Notes: generated by a model not told the origin, from the letters alone. A stretch of 48,049 nt of DNA from an uncultured Prevotellaceae bacterium (GCA_902768105.1 CACXJZ010000013.1:1-48049); one strand, 5' to 3'. Positions 34,248 to 43,657 are shown, numbered from the stretch's first letter. Numbers and translations: made by a program.

Positions 34248-35885
34248 ATGGAAAAAAGTGCATTGCAGATGGCAAGAGCCGCTTATCAGCCAAAGCTGCC
34301 GAAGGCTCTTCAGGGTGCTGTAAAGATTAAAGAAGGCAAGCCGACTCAGAGTGTTGGTGACCAGGAGGAGATTAAGAAGCTCTTCCCCAACACCTATGGT
34401 ATGCCTATCGTTGAGTTTGAGCCTGCTACCGAGGCTAACACGAAGAAGATGAACGTGGGTATCATCCTTTCTGGCGGTCAGGCTCCTGGCGGACATAACG
34501 TCATTACCGGTCTGTTCGACCAGATCAAGAAGCTCAACCCCGAGAACCGTCTCTACGGTTTCATCCTGGGTCCTGGCGGTCTGGTTGACCATAACTACAT
34601 GGAGCTTACTCCTGAGATTATCGACGAGTATCGCAACACCGGTGGTTTCGATATGATTGGCTCTGGTCGTACAAAGCTTGAGAAGGTTGAGCAGTTTGAG
34701 AAGGGTCTCGAGATTATCCGCGAGCTCGACATCAAGGCCATTGTCATCATTGGTGGTGACGACTCTAACACCAACGCTTGCGTGCTGGCCGAGTACTATG
34801 CTGCCAAGAACTACGGCGTACAGGTTATCGGTTGTCCGAAGACCATTGACGGTGACCTGAAGAACGACCAGATTGAGACCTCTTTCGGCTTCGACACCGC
34901 ATGTAAGACTTATTCAGAGCTTATCGGTAACATCGAGCGCGACTGTAACTCGGCACGCAAATACTGGCACTTTATCAAGGTGATGGGTCGTTCGGCTTCT
35001 CATATCGCCCTTGAGTGCGCCCTGCAGACACAGCCCAACATCTGCCTCGTCAGCGAGGAGGTTGAGGCTAAGGCTCAGAGCCTCGACGACATCGTTGAGT
35101 ATATTGCCAACGCTGTAGCTGTTCGCGCAGCTGACGGCAACAACTTCGGTACCGTCATCATCCCTGAGGGTGTCATTGAGTTCATCCCTGCCATCAAGAA
35201 GCTCATTGCTCAGCTCAACGACGTGCTCGCCCTGCCTGAGGCAAAGGAGATCAGCCGCGACGAGCAGGTAGATTTCGCCAAGAGTCACCTCACCGAGGAG
35301 AACCTCGCCGTGTTCAACAGCCTGCCTGTAGGTGTTGCCCGTCAGCTGGCCCTCGACCGCGATCCTCACGGAAACGTTCAGGTATCGCTCATCGAGACCG
35401 AGAAGCTGCTCTCTACGATGGTAGCCCAGAAGCTCGAGAAGATGAAGAAGGAAGGCAAGTATGTCGGCAAGTTCGGCACTCAGCATCACTTCTTCGGTTA
35501 CGAGGGACGCTGCGCTGCTCCTTCTAACTTCGATGCTGACTACTGCTACGCTCTCGGTACCTCTGCCGCTCAGCTTATTGCCAACGGCAAGACCGGTTAC
35601 ATGGCCATCGTGAAGAACACTACCGCTCCTGCCGACCAGTGGATTGCAGGTGGTGTGCCCATCACCATGATGATGAACATGGAGAAGCGTGCCGGTGAGA
35701 TGAAGCCTGTTATCCGTAAGGCACTCGTTGAGCTTGACGGTGCTCCCTTCAAGGCCTTCGCCAAGGAGCGTGACCGCTGGGCTCGTGAGACCGCTTACGT
35801 ATATCCCGGCCCCATCCAGTACTGGGGACCCACAGAGGTTTGCGACCAGCCCACCAAGACGCTTGCTCTTGAACAGGCTAAGTAA
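34248..35885 (+). CDS. pfp: Pyrophosphate-dependent 6-phosphofructokinase
   Basis: This 545-aa enzyme phosphorylates fructose 6-phosphate with PPi in place of ATP, a reversible glycolytic step. Motifs are [16 protein letters not shown] (nucleotide/PPi loop), [12 protein letters not shown] (GGDDS, where the Asp marks the PPi-dependent type), [11 protein letters not shown] with the catalytic Asp, and [19 protein letters not shown] (MGR motif). The length is that of the long plant-type/Bacteroides PPi-PFK group. It stands alone, with a divergent operon upstream and a terminator downstream. Codon choice (GCT, AAG, CTC and GAG frequent) suggests high expression. Confidence 0.95.
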   Translation: MEKSALQMARAAYQPKLPKALQGAVKIKEGKPTQSVGDQEEIKKLFPNTYGMPIVEFEPATEANTKKMNVGIILSGGQAPGGHNVITGLFDQIKKLNPENRLYGFILGPGGLVDHNYMELTPEIIDEYRNTGGFDMIGSGRTKLEKVEQFEKGLEIIRELDIKAIVIIGGDDSNTNACVLAEYYAAKNYGVQVIGCPKTIDGDLKNDQIETSFGFDTACKTYSELIGNIERDCNSARKYWHFIKVMGRSASHIALECALQTQPNICLVSEEVEAKAQSLDDIVEYIANAVAVRAADGNNFGTVIIPEGVIEFIPAIKKLIAQLNDVLALPEAKEISRDEQVDFAKSHLTEENLAVFNSLPVGVARQLALDRDPHGNVQVSLIETEKLLSTMVAQKLEKMKKEGKYVGKFGTQHHFFGYEGRCAAPSNFDADYCYALGTSAAQLIANGKTGYMAIVKNTTAPADQWIAGGVPITMMMNMEKRAGEMKPVIRKALVELDGAPFKAFAKERDRWARETAYVYPGPIQYWGPTEVCDQPTKTLALEQAK

Positions 35886-35898
35886 GCATAAATATTTA

Positions 35899-35929
35899 GG
35901 AATCAGGGAAAAAGTCCCTGATTCCTTCT
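35899..35929 (+). terminator. Intrinsic terminator of pfp
   Basis: An 11-bp stem GGAATCAGGGA / TCCCTGATTCC with loop AAAAG (35899-35925) is followed by a pyrimidine-rich tail TTCTCTTTT. It is 14 nt after the stop codon. Confidence 0.88.
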
Positions 35930-35947
35930 CTTTTCATTGAAGTACAG

Positions 35948-36808
35948 ATGCCCAACACAACCCATCGCTCCACATCACAGCCTAAACGCCGGATTACGTC
36001 GCCTGTCAAGCACAAGCGTCCTAATGTTTTCGTGCGCTTCCTGCAGCACATGCCAGGTAAGACGATATGGATTGGCGGTGCCATTATTGTGGCGGCTTAC
36101 ATCTATTTCTTCTATTATTTCTTCATTGGGCCTTACGGTTTCCGTTGGCGTGCGCTGTATGGTGACATCAGTTATCCTGAGGGCTACGAGATTCATGGTA
36201 TCGACATCTCTCACCATCAGGGCGAAATCAAGTGGGACACGCTCTCCGAGCATGCACGCATCAATGAGTGTCCCATCCGTTTCGTGGTGATGAAGGCCAC
36301 CGAGGGCACGACCATTGTCGATGAGAACTTCCGTCAGAATTTCAAGCTGGCGCACGATTTCGACTTCATTCGCGGCGCTTATCACTTCTGGAGTACCAAG
36401 AGCAGTGCAACGGCTCAGGCACGCTATTACATTCGTAACGTTCACCTGGAGGACGGCGACCTGCCTCCCGTTCTCGACGTGGAAAACAAGACGCCTGACC
36501 TGACTGACGAGCAGTTTCGCGACAGCGTCCTGAAGTGGCTTGACATCGTAGAGAAACACTACCATGTGAAGCCCATCATCTATACCTATTATAAATTTAA
36601 GACACAGTACTTGGGCGATCCTGTCTTCAATCAGTATCCCTATTGGATTGCCCACTACTATGTGGAAAAGGTGGAGTATGAAGGTCCCTGGAAGTTCTGG
36701 CAATACACCGATGCCGGACGCTTGCCGGGTATCACGGGCTATGTCGATCTGGACATCTTCAACGGCTCGCTTTACGACCTGTACGACCTTTGTATCGCTA
36801 AAGAGTGA
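35948..36808 (+). CDS. GH25-family lysozyme, membrane-anchored
   Basis: This 286-aa protein has a basic N-terminus (about 1-35), one transmembrane anchor (about 39-61, IWIGGAIIVAAYIYFFYYFF) and a periplasmic GH25 muramidase domain (about 80-280). The catalytic region includes GIDISHHQGEIKW with the first acidic residues, MKATEGTT, RGAYHFW and the DxE pair in PPVLDVEN. The C-terminus has FWQYTDAGRLPGITGYVDLDIF, also typical. It should cleave the glycan backbone of peptidoglycan. Its last 11 bases overlap the end of convergent prmA. Confidence 0.92.
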   Translation: MPNTTHRSTSQPKRRITSPVKHKRPNVFVRFLQHMPGKTIWIGGAIIVAAYIYFFYYFFIGPYGFRWRALYGDISYPEGYEIHGIDISHHQGEIKWDTLSEHARINECPIRFVVMKATEGTTIVDENFRQNFKLAHDFDFIRGAYHFWSTKSSATAQARYYIRNVHLEDGDLPPVLDVENKTPDLTDEQFRDSVLKWLDIVEKHYHVKPIIYTYYKFKTQYLGDPVFNQYPYWIAHYYVEKVEYEGPWKFWQYTDAGRLPGITGYVDLDIFNGSLYDLYDLCIAKE

Positions 36809-37652
36809 AGCGCAGGCACGTCCACTCGTTGTCTGTACGCTTCTTTTCCAGACTTAATCCCAGTTCGTTTGCTTTTTCCATCAGCAGCGCTGCGTCAGCC
36901 TCGTAGAAGCCGCTCAGCAGTAGTGTGCTGCCTTTGTGCATCTTTTCTGCGAAGCGTGGCAGATCGTCGAGCAGGATGTTTCGGTTGATGTTGGCCATCA
37001 CCAGGTCGAACGTCTCGTCGAGCGTGTCTAACACCGTAGCATCGCCCAGCAGCGAGGTGAAGCGGTCGTCCACCTGGTTGATGACGGCATTGTGTCGCGC
37101 ATTGTCGGCACTCCATTCGTCGATGTCGTAGCCTACGGCACGCTGTGCGCCCAGCTTCAGCGCGGCAATGGCGAGGATGCCTGTTCCCGTGCCGCAGTCG
37201 AGCACGCTCTGAGGTGTCTTGAGGTCGAGTAGGGCAGTAAGCATCAGTCGAGTCGTCTCGTGGTTTCCCGTGCCGAACGCCAGTTTTGCGTCAATCTCGA
37301 TGGTCACAGCCGGGGGTTGGGTCGTAGGCGGAAGATGGCGCCCGTCGTGCACAACGATGTCGTTGTCGCCAACCACTATCGGCTCAAAGCCTTCCGCTTC
37401 CCACTCGGCATTCCAGTCCTGGTCGTCGGCCTCCTGCACGTCGTAGCTGATGCTGACGTCCTGCATGGGGAAGTCGCTCAGCGTCTCGTCAAGCAGCACT
37501 TGGTCGAACAGCGCCTGCTGCACGTAGCCCTTCATGCCCGTCTCCGTTTCCTCAAATGTCTCAAACCCAGCGTCTCCCGCCATTGCAGCCAGCAGGTCGC
37601 AGGCGTCCTGCGTCGTGGGTTTTACTGTGAATTCTACCTCAAAATACTTCAT
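36798..37652 (-). CDS. prmA: Ribosomal protein L11 methyltransferase
   Basis: This 284-aa SAM-dependent enzyme methylates ribosomal protein L11. An N-terminal substrate-binding domain (1-100) is followed by the methyltransferase domain. That domain has motif I VLDCGTGTGILAIAALKLGA, the acidic position VGYDIDEWS, and motif IV LVMANINRNILLDDLP. The start is the ATG at 37652, since MKYFEVEF is the common N-terminus; an upstream GTG at 37673 overlaps the promoter. It converges on the GH25 gene with an 11-nt 3' overlap. Confidence 0.93.
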   Translation of the reverse strand: MKYFEVEFTVKPTTQDACDLLAAMAGDAGFETFEETETGMKGYVQQALFDQVLLDETLSDFPMQDVSISYDVQEADDQDWNAEWEAEGFEPIVVGDNDIVVHDGRHLPPTTQPPAVTIEIDAKLAFGTGNHETTRLMLTALLDLKTPQSVLDCGTGTGILAIAALKLGAQRAVGYDIDEWSADNARHNAVINQVDDRFTSLLGDATVLDTLDETFDLVMANINRNILLDDLPRFAEKMHKGSTLLLSGFYEADAALLMEKANELGLSLEKKRTDNEWTCLRFTL

Positions 37653-37672
37653 CGTCCTGTTAATTTTGAGCA

Positions 37673-37680
37673 CAAAAGTA
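37673..37680 (-). promoter_or_regulatory. Putative -7 element of prmA
   Basis: TACTTTTG on the minus strand fits TAnnTTTG and ends 20 nt before the prmA ATG. The upstream region is T-rich with no distinct TTTG. Confidence 0.5.
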
Positions 37681-37746
37681 AAAAAAAATAGGGAAAAACC
37701 TACCGCCTTTTAGGGTTTTTCCTTAATTTTGCATCAAATTAATAAT

Positions 37747-37754
37747 TACTTTTG
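37747..37754 (+). promoter_or_regulatory. Putative -7 element for the low-complexity secreted protein gene
   Basis: TACTTTTG lies 28 nt before the ATG at 37783. A second match, TAATTTTG, is at 37724-37731. Neither has a -33 TTTG at the usual 18-21 nt. Confidence 0.4.
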
Positions 37755-37782
37755 TAGCGTGAAATCATATAAACGAATAATT

Positions 37783-38739
37783 ATGAAGAAGTTTATCCTG
37801 TTATCAATCATCATTGCAGCATGTCTGCCTACCGGGCTCCGCGCTCAGGACGACACCTATTTCGTTCCTACGAGGGAGTTGGAAGAACAGACGGCTCGCG
37901 ATTTCGGTATGCCGCATGACACCTATTACATCGGTTCCATGCGTAGCATCGACGACTACAATCGTCGCGGCAGCTATTACGAGGTTATCGACTCGCTGGG
38001 CAACGACTCGATTGATTTCGATGCCATTGCCGGCGTTTATCCTGACTCGGTTTCTACGAGCGAGGCTGACGACTACTATTATACTCGCCGTCTGAACCGC
38101 TTCGACGGATTCATGCCTTCTTCCGAATACTGGGCAGGCTACTATGCTGGCCGTTATTCCTGGCACTCGCCTTGGTATTATGGCTCTTGGTACGATCCCT
38201 GGTACATTTCTTGGTACGACCCCTGGTATAGTCCCTATTATTACCGTTACAGCTGGTACGACCCCTGGTATTCGGGCTATTATGGCTACTACGGCCCGTA
38301 TCGTGGCTGGTACGGCGGCTGGTATGCCGGCGGTCGTCACTACCGCGGCTTCATCAGCGGTACGCGCACCTCGGGCACCCGTAATCATGGTCACGTTACT
38401 CCCAGCAGCGTCACCTCTGGCGTTCGTCACATCGGCAACGGCGGCGGCAGCGTAGCTCCCCGTGGCACGCGCAACGGTGGCTCGGTACGTTACCCGACTG
38501 GCACCTTCGGAGGCACACGCGTGGGTACGACTAATAATACGACGCGTACTTATCCTAACACTACGACGACGCGTAACAACACCTACACGCCGCCACGCAC
38601 GAACAACAACACCACGACCAACAGCTACGGCAACTTCGGCGGCCCGCGTTCTGGCGGCGGCGGTGGAGGCGGTTCCATCGGCGGCGGCGGCGGTGGCGGC
38701 ACCCGTGGAGGTGGCGGCGGTCGTTTCGGCAGACATTAA
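37783..38739 (+). CDS. Secreted Tyr/Trp- and Gly-rich low-complexity protein
   Basis: This 318-aa protein has a signal peptide (about 1-22, ending LRAQDD). The N-terminal third is acidic (GSYYEVIDSLGNDSIDFDAI). The middle (about 125-190) contains repeated WYDPWY units in a Tyr/Trp/Gly-rich context. The C-terminal third is Thr/Asn/Gly/Arg-rich and ends in long glycine runs. No catalytic domain is recognised. The start is the ATG at 37783, where the signal peptide begins; a 18-codon upstream extension is not secretion-compatible. It lies 57 nt before the FadL-like gene on the same strand. A structural or adhesive surface role is possible, but unproven. Confidence 0.8.
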   Translation: MKKFILLSIIIAACLPTGLRAQDDTYFVPTRELEEQTARDFGMPHDTYYIGSMRSIDDYNRRGSYYEVIDSLGNDSIDFDAIAGVYPDSVSTSEADDYYYTRRLNRFDGFMPSSEYWAGYYAGRYSWHSPWYYGSWYDPWYISWYDPWYSPYYYRYSWYDPWYSGYYGYYGPYRGWYGGWYAGGRHYRGFISGTRTSGTRNHGHVTPSSVTSGVRHIGNGGGSVAPRGTRNGGSVRYPTGTFGGTRVGTTNNTTRTYPNTTTTRNNTYTPPRTNNNTTTNSYGNFGGPRSGGGGGGGSIGGGGGGGTRGGGGGRFGRH

Positions 38740-38796
38740 CTCTTAGATTAGAAGTTAAGGAGCAAAAGAAGTTAAGCATTTAAAGAACTATATATT

Positions 38797-40362
38797 ATGT
38801 TGAAGAAAATATTTTTCGCTGCACTCGTTGTGGCATCAGCGATGCCCGTAGCAGCACAGGAAACATACGAGAATGCCAAGATTATTGGCGAAGACCTGAA
38901 CGGTACGGCACGCTACGTGGCCATGGGCGGAGCAATGGATGCCCTCGGCGCAGACCTCTCGACCATGAGTTCAAACCCTGCCGGCATCGGACTCTTCCGT
39001 CGCAACAACATCAGCCTCTCGTTCGGACTCGTGTCGCAGGAGAATGCTCCCTCGGTGCTGGGTGCCGACAAGACCAATATGTCGTTCGACCAGGCAGGTA
39101 TCGTCATGAGCGTCAACACCAGCGGCCGTCAGCAGTCGTTCGTCAACGTCGGCTTCAACTACCACAAGAGCCGTAACTTCGACTTCATACTCTCGGCAGC
39201 CGACGCGCTCGTCAACGCCTCGCAGAACAAGCTGACCTACGCCAAGGCCAAGGCCGGACTGCTTTATCAGGTGCGTGCCGACGGCACACCCAACTTCGAC
39301 GCGTCGTACAACTCGTGCAACCAGCTCGACGCCGTCTATGCGCAGAGCCTGAACTACAACTACGGAGAGAACCTCTGGGGCTACGACAACGGCACCGACT
39401 ACCGTCTCGACCGTTCGCACACGGGCTACGTGGCTGAGTACGACTTCAACATCAGCGGCAACATCAACAACCGCGTCTATCTCGGCTTGACCATTGGCGT
39501 ACACGACGTGCACTACAAACACTACGGCGAGTATGCCGAGACGCTGCTCGACGGTGGCGACCCCTACCGTCTCGTCGTTGAGGACGACCGTGAGATTACC
39601 GGTCACGGCTACGACATCAAGGCTGGTGTCATCTTCCGTCCCGTCGAGTATTCGCCCTTCCGCATCGGTCTCTCCGTCTCTTCGCCGACGTTCTACGACC
39701 TCACCACCGACAACCGCAGCAGGCTTAACGACGGTGTCTATAGCGTTCCCACGCGCGAGGCCTACGACTTCAAGGTCTATACCCCTTGGAAGTTCGGCGT
39801 CAGCCTCGGCCACACCATCGGCTCGCAGGTTGCCCTGGGCGCTAGTTACGAGTATGCCGACTACGGATCTACCGACACGCGTCTCATCACCGGCAGCCAC
39901 TACAACTACTGGTACGACAGCTGGACCGACGACTCAAAGTGCGACGACGTCATGAACCGCCACACCAAGGAGACCCTGAAGGGCGTTTCCACGCTGAAGC
40001 TCGGTGCCGAGTTCAAGCCCGTTCCTGAGCTCGCCCTGCGCGTCGGCTACAACTACGTGTCGCCCATGTATAAGACGGAAGGCTTCAAGGACGGTACGCT
40101 CGACAGCAACGGCTCTTACTACAGCTCAGCCACCGACTACACCAACTGGGGAGGCACCAACCGCATCACGGCAGGCGTGGGTCTCAACATCGACCAGTTC
40201 AGTCTCTCGGCAGCCTACCAGTACAGCACCTGCTCGGGCGAGTTCCGTCCCTTCATGAGCTATACTGATGCCAGCAACCCTGCCGACAACAACATCGCCG
40301 ATATTGTCAAGGTAAAGAACAACCGTCACCAGCTGCTGCTCACGCTCGGCTATTCCTTCTGA
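38797..40362 (+). CDS. FadL/OMPP1-like outer membrane beta-barrel protein
   Basis: This 521-aa protein has a signal peptide (1-20, ending AAAQ-like AVAAQ) and then a beta-strand-rich sequence ending in LLLTLGYSF, an outer-membrane C-terminal Phe. The N-terminal GTARYVAMGGAMDALGADL with SSNPAGIGLFRRN is typical of OMPP1/FadL/TodX and PorV-like Bacteroidota barrels, in which the N-terminal segment plugs the barrel. The likely role is uptake of a hydrophobic ligand; relatives are sometimes called hemin receptors. No gene partner identifies the substrate. A terminator follows. Confidence 0.85.
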   Translation: MLKKIFFAALVVASAMPVAAQETYENAKIIGEDLNGTARYVAMGGAMDALGADLSTMSSNPAGIGLFRRNNISLSFGLVSQENAPSVLGADKTNMSFDQAGIVMSVNTSGRQQSFVNVGFNYHKSRNFDFILSAADALVNASQNKLTYAKAKAGLLYQVRADGTPNFDASYNSCNQLDAVYAQSLNYNYGENLWGYDNGTDYRLDRSHTGYVAEYDFNISGNINNRVYLGLTIGVHDVHYKHYGEYAETLLDGGDPYRLVVEDDREITGHGYDIKAGVIFRPVEYSPFRIGLSVSSPTFYDLTTDNRSRLNDGVYSVPTREAYDFKVYTPWKFGVSLGHTIGSQVALGASYEYADYGSTDTRLITGSHYNYWYDSWTDDSKCDDVMNRHTKETLKGVSTLKLGAEFKPVPELALRVGYNYVSPMYKTEGFKDGTLDSNGSYYSSATDYTNWGGTNRITAGVGLNIDQFSLSAAYQYSTCSGEFRPFMSYTDASNPADNNIADIVKVKNNRHQLLLTLGYSF

Positions 40363-40386
40363 TAAGATATACAATACTTATAATAT

Positions 40387-40432
40387 AACGGATTTCTTGC
40401 TTTCGCAGACGGGATGCAGGAAATCCGTTTTT
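40387..40432 (+). terminator. Intrinsic terminator of the FadL-like gene
   Basis: A 10-bp stem AACGGATTTC / GAAATCCGTT with a long loop (23 nt) is followed by T residues. The convergent gph stop lies 6 nt downstream. Confidence 0.7.
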
Positions 40433-40437
40433 CTGTG

Positions 40438-41082
40438 CTATAACGCCAGCAGCTCCTCAGGCTGTTCTATGAGCGTCGTCGCACCGTGGGCAATCAGGAA
40501 CTCACGGTCGCGGAAGCCCCAGAGCACGCTCACGCAGGGTAGGGCGCTGTTGCGCGCCGTCTCAATGTCTACGTCGCTGTCGCCCACATAAACTGCCTGC
40601 TCAGGCTTGGCGCCGAGCTGTCTGAGTGCCTCGTTGACGGTGTCTGGTGCAGGCTTCTTGCGTATGCCGGCTACCTCGTTCTCGCCGATGGCCACGGGAA
40701 TCTCCGGAAAGAAGTGCCTGATGAGTTCCTGCGTGGCAGCCATCATCTTGTTGCTCACCACGGCCAGGCGGTATCCACGTCGGCTGAGCTCGCGCAGCAC
40801 CTCGGGAATGCCGTCGTAGGGTCGGGTAGTGTCCAGCGAGTGCTGCATGTAGTGCTGGCGGAAGGCAGCGAACGCCTCCTCAAACTGCGGGTTACGTGCG
40901 CCGTCGGGCACGGCACGCTCCATGAGCAGCCTCACGCCGTTGCCCACAAACCGCCGCACGTCATCCTTGCTGTGCTCGGGCATCCCGTACTGCCTCAAGG
41001 CAAAGTTCACCGACGTTGCCAGATCATCCAGCGTGTCAAGCAGCGTTCCGTCAAGGTCGAAGATGTAAGTGTCTTTGTTCAC
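40438..41082 (-). CDS. gph: Gph-like HAD phosphatase
   Basis: This 214-aa HAD phosphatase has motif I YIFDLDGTLLDTLDDL (nucleophile D9, acid D11), a helical C1 cap with VRRFVGNGVRLLMERA, motif II VVSNK, motif III Lys in IRKKPAPDT, and motif IV YVGDSDVDIETARNS. It most resembles phosphoglycolate phosphatase and pyrophosphatase PpaX. It has its own promoter and is convergent with the FadL-like gene. Substrate is not fixed by sequence. Confidence 0.9.
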   Translation of the reverse strand: MNKDTYIFDLDGTLLDTLDDLATSVNFALRQYGMPEHSKDDVRRFVGNGVRLLMERAVPDGARNPQFEEAFAAFRQHYMQHSLDTTRPYDGIPEVLRELSRRGYRLAVVSNKMMAATQELIRHFFPEIPVAIGENEVAGIRKKPAPDTVNEALRQLGAKPEQAVYVGDSDVDIETARNSALPCVSVLWGFRDREFLIAHGATTLIEQPEELLAL

Positions 41083-41108
41083 GCTTCCTTTTCTTTTGTT
41101 TTGGAGTG

Positions 41109-41140
41109 CGAAGGTACGAAAAAATCCCCCGATCTACAAA
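41109..41140 (-). promoter_or_regulatory. gph promoter
   Basis: On the minus strand, TTTG (41137-41140), 20 nt and TACCTTCG (41109-41116) match the consensus with one mismatch (TTCG for TTTG). It predicts a leader of about 20 nt. Confidence 0.6.
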
Positions 41141-41215
41141 GGAAATCACAAAAAAGTGCTTGTGTTTTGCTCATATTTGAAAGAAAATTATTAAATTTGC
41201 CCCCATGTAACTTAT

Positions 41216-41223
41216 TATCTTTG
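41216..41223 (+). promoter_or_regulatory. Putative -7 element of the kinase operon
   Basis: TATCTTTG fits TAnnTTTG 57 nt before the kinase ATG. The nearest upstream TTTG (41196-41199) is only 16 nt away; TAAATTTG at 41192-41199 is another candidate. Confidence 0.5.
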
Positions 41224-41280
41224 CGAACGATAAAAATATTTGTGTCTGTTTTAACGAAACTAATAACTAATAACAAAGTA

Positions 41281-42552
41281 ATGGCAGAAGATAATTTAGA
41301 TGTCAGCCGGACTATTGACGTGAATGATGTTCATACTCCTGATTCTGAACTCACAGATGTCATTGAAGGCGTAGATTTTGAGAAACCAGTTGACCCTATG
41401 GTTGCACAGCCAGCAGCTGAGGACATTTCTTTTTCCCTGCTGTCCGGCACGCAGCTTCAGGGCAGTAAGTATATCATTGAAAAGCAGTTGGGGCAGGGTG
41501 GCTTCGGCATCACCTACGCGGGCATACAGACGGGACTTCGTCGCCCTGTAGCAATCAAGGAGTTCTTCATGCGTGACCTTTGTTCACGCGACAATTCCAT
41601 GACGGTCACTTGTTTGCGTCCGGACGAGATGGGCAAGTTGCAGACTTACCAAGATAAGTTCCTGAAGGAAGCACGCGTGATTGCCGACATGTCGCATACG
41701 AACATCGTGAAGATTATCGACGTGTTTAGGGATAACAATACGGCATACTATGTGATGGAGCACATCTCCGGAGGTTCGCTTCAGGATTATGTGGAGAAAA
41801 ACGGACCGCTGCCCGAACGCAAGGCGCTGAAGATTATTCGTCAGGTGGGCGATGCGTTGGCGCATGTCCACGAACACAATATTCTTCACCTGGACATCAA
41901 ACCAGCCAACATCATGTTGCGCGAGGATGGGACTCCTGTGCTGATTGACTTTGGTATTTCCAAGCACTACGGCGAAAGTGGTATTCAGACCACCACAACA
42001 CTCGGCGGAGTCAGTCGTGGATATGCGCCCATGGAGCAATACCTGGAAGGCGGCGTGGCCGTTTTCTCGCCAGCTACCGACGTTTATTCGTTAGGAGCAA
42101 CGTTGCTGTATCTGCTCACAGGCCAACGTCCCCCTGAGGCTCAGATTGTATTCAATGAAGGTCTGCCGCCGTTGCCCAAGAGCTTGTCCGAGTCAACCCG
42201 GGAAGCCATTACAGCTGCCATGCGCCCACAACGTACGGAGCGTCCACAGAGTGTTGCTGCATTCCTTGCCGTCTTGGGTGGTGAGCAGGTTGTGGTGGAC
42301 ACCGACAAGCAGATACGCCAACTCATAGAACAACTGGAGATACAAGGAGAATACAAAGAGGCTTATCTCCGTTGCATGGAATGTTTGGAGAAGGGCATAG
42401 AGGTGGAATTCGCACAAAAGAAATGCGAATACCTTATTCCTATGATGCGAAAGAAAAACAAGACGTCAAACAGATGGATGTATATCATTGCAGTCCTGGC
42501 CTCATTAGCCCTGTTAACAGCCGGTTTCTTATATGGAATATTGTCAAATTAA
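41281..42552 (+). CDS. Membrane-anchored serine/threonine protein kinase
   Basis: This 423-aa Hanks-type kinase has an acidic N-terminus (1-50) and then the kinase domain (about 60-335). It shows the glycine loop GQGGFG (71-76), catalytic Lys 93 in VAIKEF, Glu 130, HLDIKPAN (203-210; the Arg of HRD is Leu, so it is a non-RD kinase) and DFG (223-225). The activation segment ends in YAPMEQ (249-253), and D267/G272 are conserved. A helical region follows, and one C-terminal transmembrane helix (about 399-420) leaves only three residues outside. The kinase is therefore cytoplasmic and tail-anchored, without an extracellular sensor of its own. It heads a four-gene operon. The start is the ATG at 41281; longer upstream reading lies antisense to gph. 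Confidence 0.93.
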   Translation: MAEDNLDVSRTIDVNDVHTPDSELTDVIEGVDFEKPVDPMVAQPAAEDISFSLLSGTQLQGSKYIIEKQLGQGGFGITYAGIQTGLRRPVAIKEFFMRDLCSRDNSMTVTCLRPDEMGKLQTYQDKFLKEARVIADMSHTNIVKIIDVFRDNNTAYYVMEHISGGSLQDYVEKNGPLPERKALKIIRQVGDALAHVHEHNILHLDIKPANIMLREDGTPVLIDFGISKHYGESGIQTTTTLGGVSRGYAPMEQYLEGGVAVFSPATDVYSLGATLLYLLTGQRPPEAQIVFNEGLPPLPKSLSESTREAITAAMRPQRTERPQSVAAFLAVLGGEQVVVDTDKQIRQLIEQLEIQGEYKEAYLRCMECLEKGIEVEFAQKKCEYLIPMMRKKNKTSNRWMYIIAVLASLALLTAGFLYGILSN

Positions 42553-42564
42553 AAACATAGAACT

Positions 42565-43650
42565 ATGAGATTTACAATTAAAGAGGACCAATACCTCAAT
42601 ACCGATGTTATCCGTGAAGAGTTTTTAGAGAGATATTATCCGGAAATGGAAACAAAGGAGATGCGTTTTGTGAACATCTTCTCGCCCATTACTGATTACG
42701 TAAGGCTTCAGAAGAACCTTTCCGTTACCGCCTTTTTCCGTGTGAAACAAGATCCGGACAATAGTGCTACCCACATCTATGTATCCGAGGGAGTTACCAA
42801 GCGCTCAGCGTTATTAGGGGCAGACTTCTGGAATTTCCTAATTCGTGGCGACTTCTACGACGACCTGAACCGCAAGTTCAATGAATGGCTGATGAAGAAA
42901 TATGATTTGACAAAAGACCAAATCACACTGACAAACCCGTGGTCACGTACAGGGCTTGTCATTAGTAGCCTTCTTTGGGCTGCTCTCATCGTGGCAGTAT
43001 TGGTTTTCTTGTTCGACCAAGTGCATCAGTCTGTAAATTTGGTGTTGGGTCATGACTTCACTCCTTGGCAAGAATTCCTTTACAATCTTCCTACGGGGCG
43101 CCGCTTCAGCGACACGCCTATCATACTGTTGATGTTTGCTGCTTTCTTCGGTATCATCTATTATTTCAAGAAGCGCAGGAAGGAAGAGCGAGAAGAAAAG
43201 ATGGAGTATTTTACTGGCATGAAGATCCAGCCTTATCAGCCCGCGTGGAGCAAGAAGAAAGTGACGGTTGTCGTTCTCCATTCTGCTCTAATCATTTCTT
43301 TTCTTTCATTATTCATATTCACTGGTGATTACATGTTTCATGCATCTCTTTTTGTGTTTGCCGGATTATTGGTTTCTGCCATTTTCGTAGATTTCCTTTT
43401 TATTGGAATGTGGTTAAGGAAGTTCGAGAAAAAGACTACCACTATCATGGCATATCTAAATTTTGCTTTTATTGCTTTCCTTGCAGGACTGATACTTCTC
43501 TGTGTGTTGGCAGAATTAACGGGTAATTATGACAGATACAACAGAATCTTTGAGATTCTTTCTGCTATTAACATAATACTTTTCTTAATATCGGCCCTTG
43601 CAGATATCGTCTATTATATCATCTGGCGCGTGCGTCAAAAAAATAACTAA
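42565..43650 (+). CDS. Six-helix membrane protein of unknown function
   Basis: This 361-aa protein has a soluble N-terminal domain (about 1-125) rich in charged and aromatic residues (e.g. EEFLERYYPEMETKEMRFVN and GADFWNFLIRGDFYDDLNRKF). Six predicted transmembrane helices follow at about 132-152, 187-206, 230-250, 255-280, 293-315 and 330-353. A basic loop (KKRRKEEREEK) lies after the second helix. It matches no family I recognise. It starts 12 nt after the kinase gene and ends 7 nt before the next, so it is in the same operon. It could be the sensor or the substrate of the kinase, which lacks an external domain; this is inference. Confidence 0.75.
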   Translation: MRFTIKEDQYLNTDVIREEFLERYYPEMETKEMRFVNIFSPITDYVRLQKNLSVTAFFRVKQDPDNSATHIYVSEGVTKRSALLGADFWNFLIRGDFYDDLNRKFNEWLMKKYDLTKDQITLTNPWSRTGLVISSLLWAALIVAVLVFLFDQVHQSVNLVLGHDFTPWQEFLYNLPTGRRFSDTPIILLMFAAFFGIIYYFKKRRKEEREEKMEYFTGMKIQPYQPAWSKKKVTVVVLHSALIISFLSLFIFTGDYMFHASLFVFAGLLVSAIFVDFLFIGMWLRKFEKKTTTIMAYLNFAFIAFLAGLILLCVLAELTGNYDRYNRIFEILSAINIILFLISALADIVYYIIWRVRQKNN

Positions 43651-43657
43651 CAATCAG

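Noticed and set aside
37804-38736. Long antisense reading frame over the Tyr/Trp/Gly-rich protein gene
   Set aside because: Its residues are Ala/Thr/Arg/Val low complexity produced by the repeated codons of the sense gene; it has no start signal or domain.
38971-39900. 309-codon antisense frame in the FadL-like gene
   Set aside because: It is a shadow of GC-rich third positions; the sense frame has signal peptide and barrel features.
40714-41280. Upstream extension of the kinase reading frame
   Set aside because: It runs antisense through gph and a promoter region; the kinase starts at the ATG at 41281.
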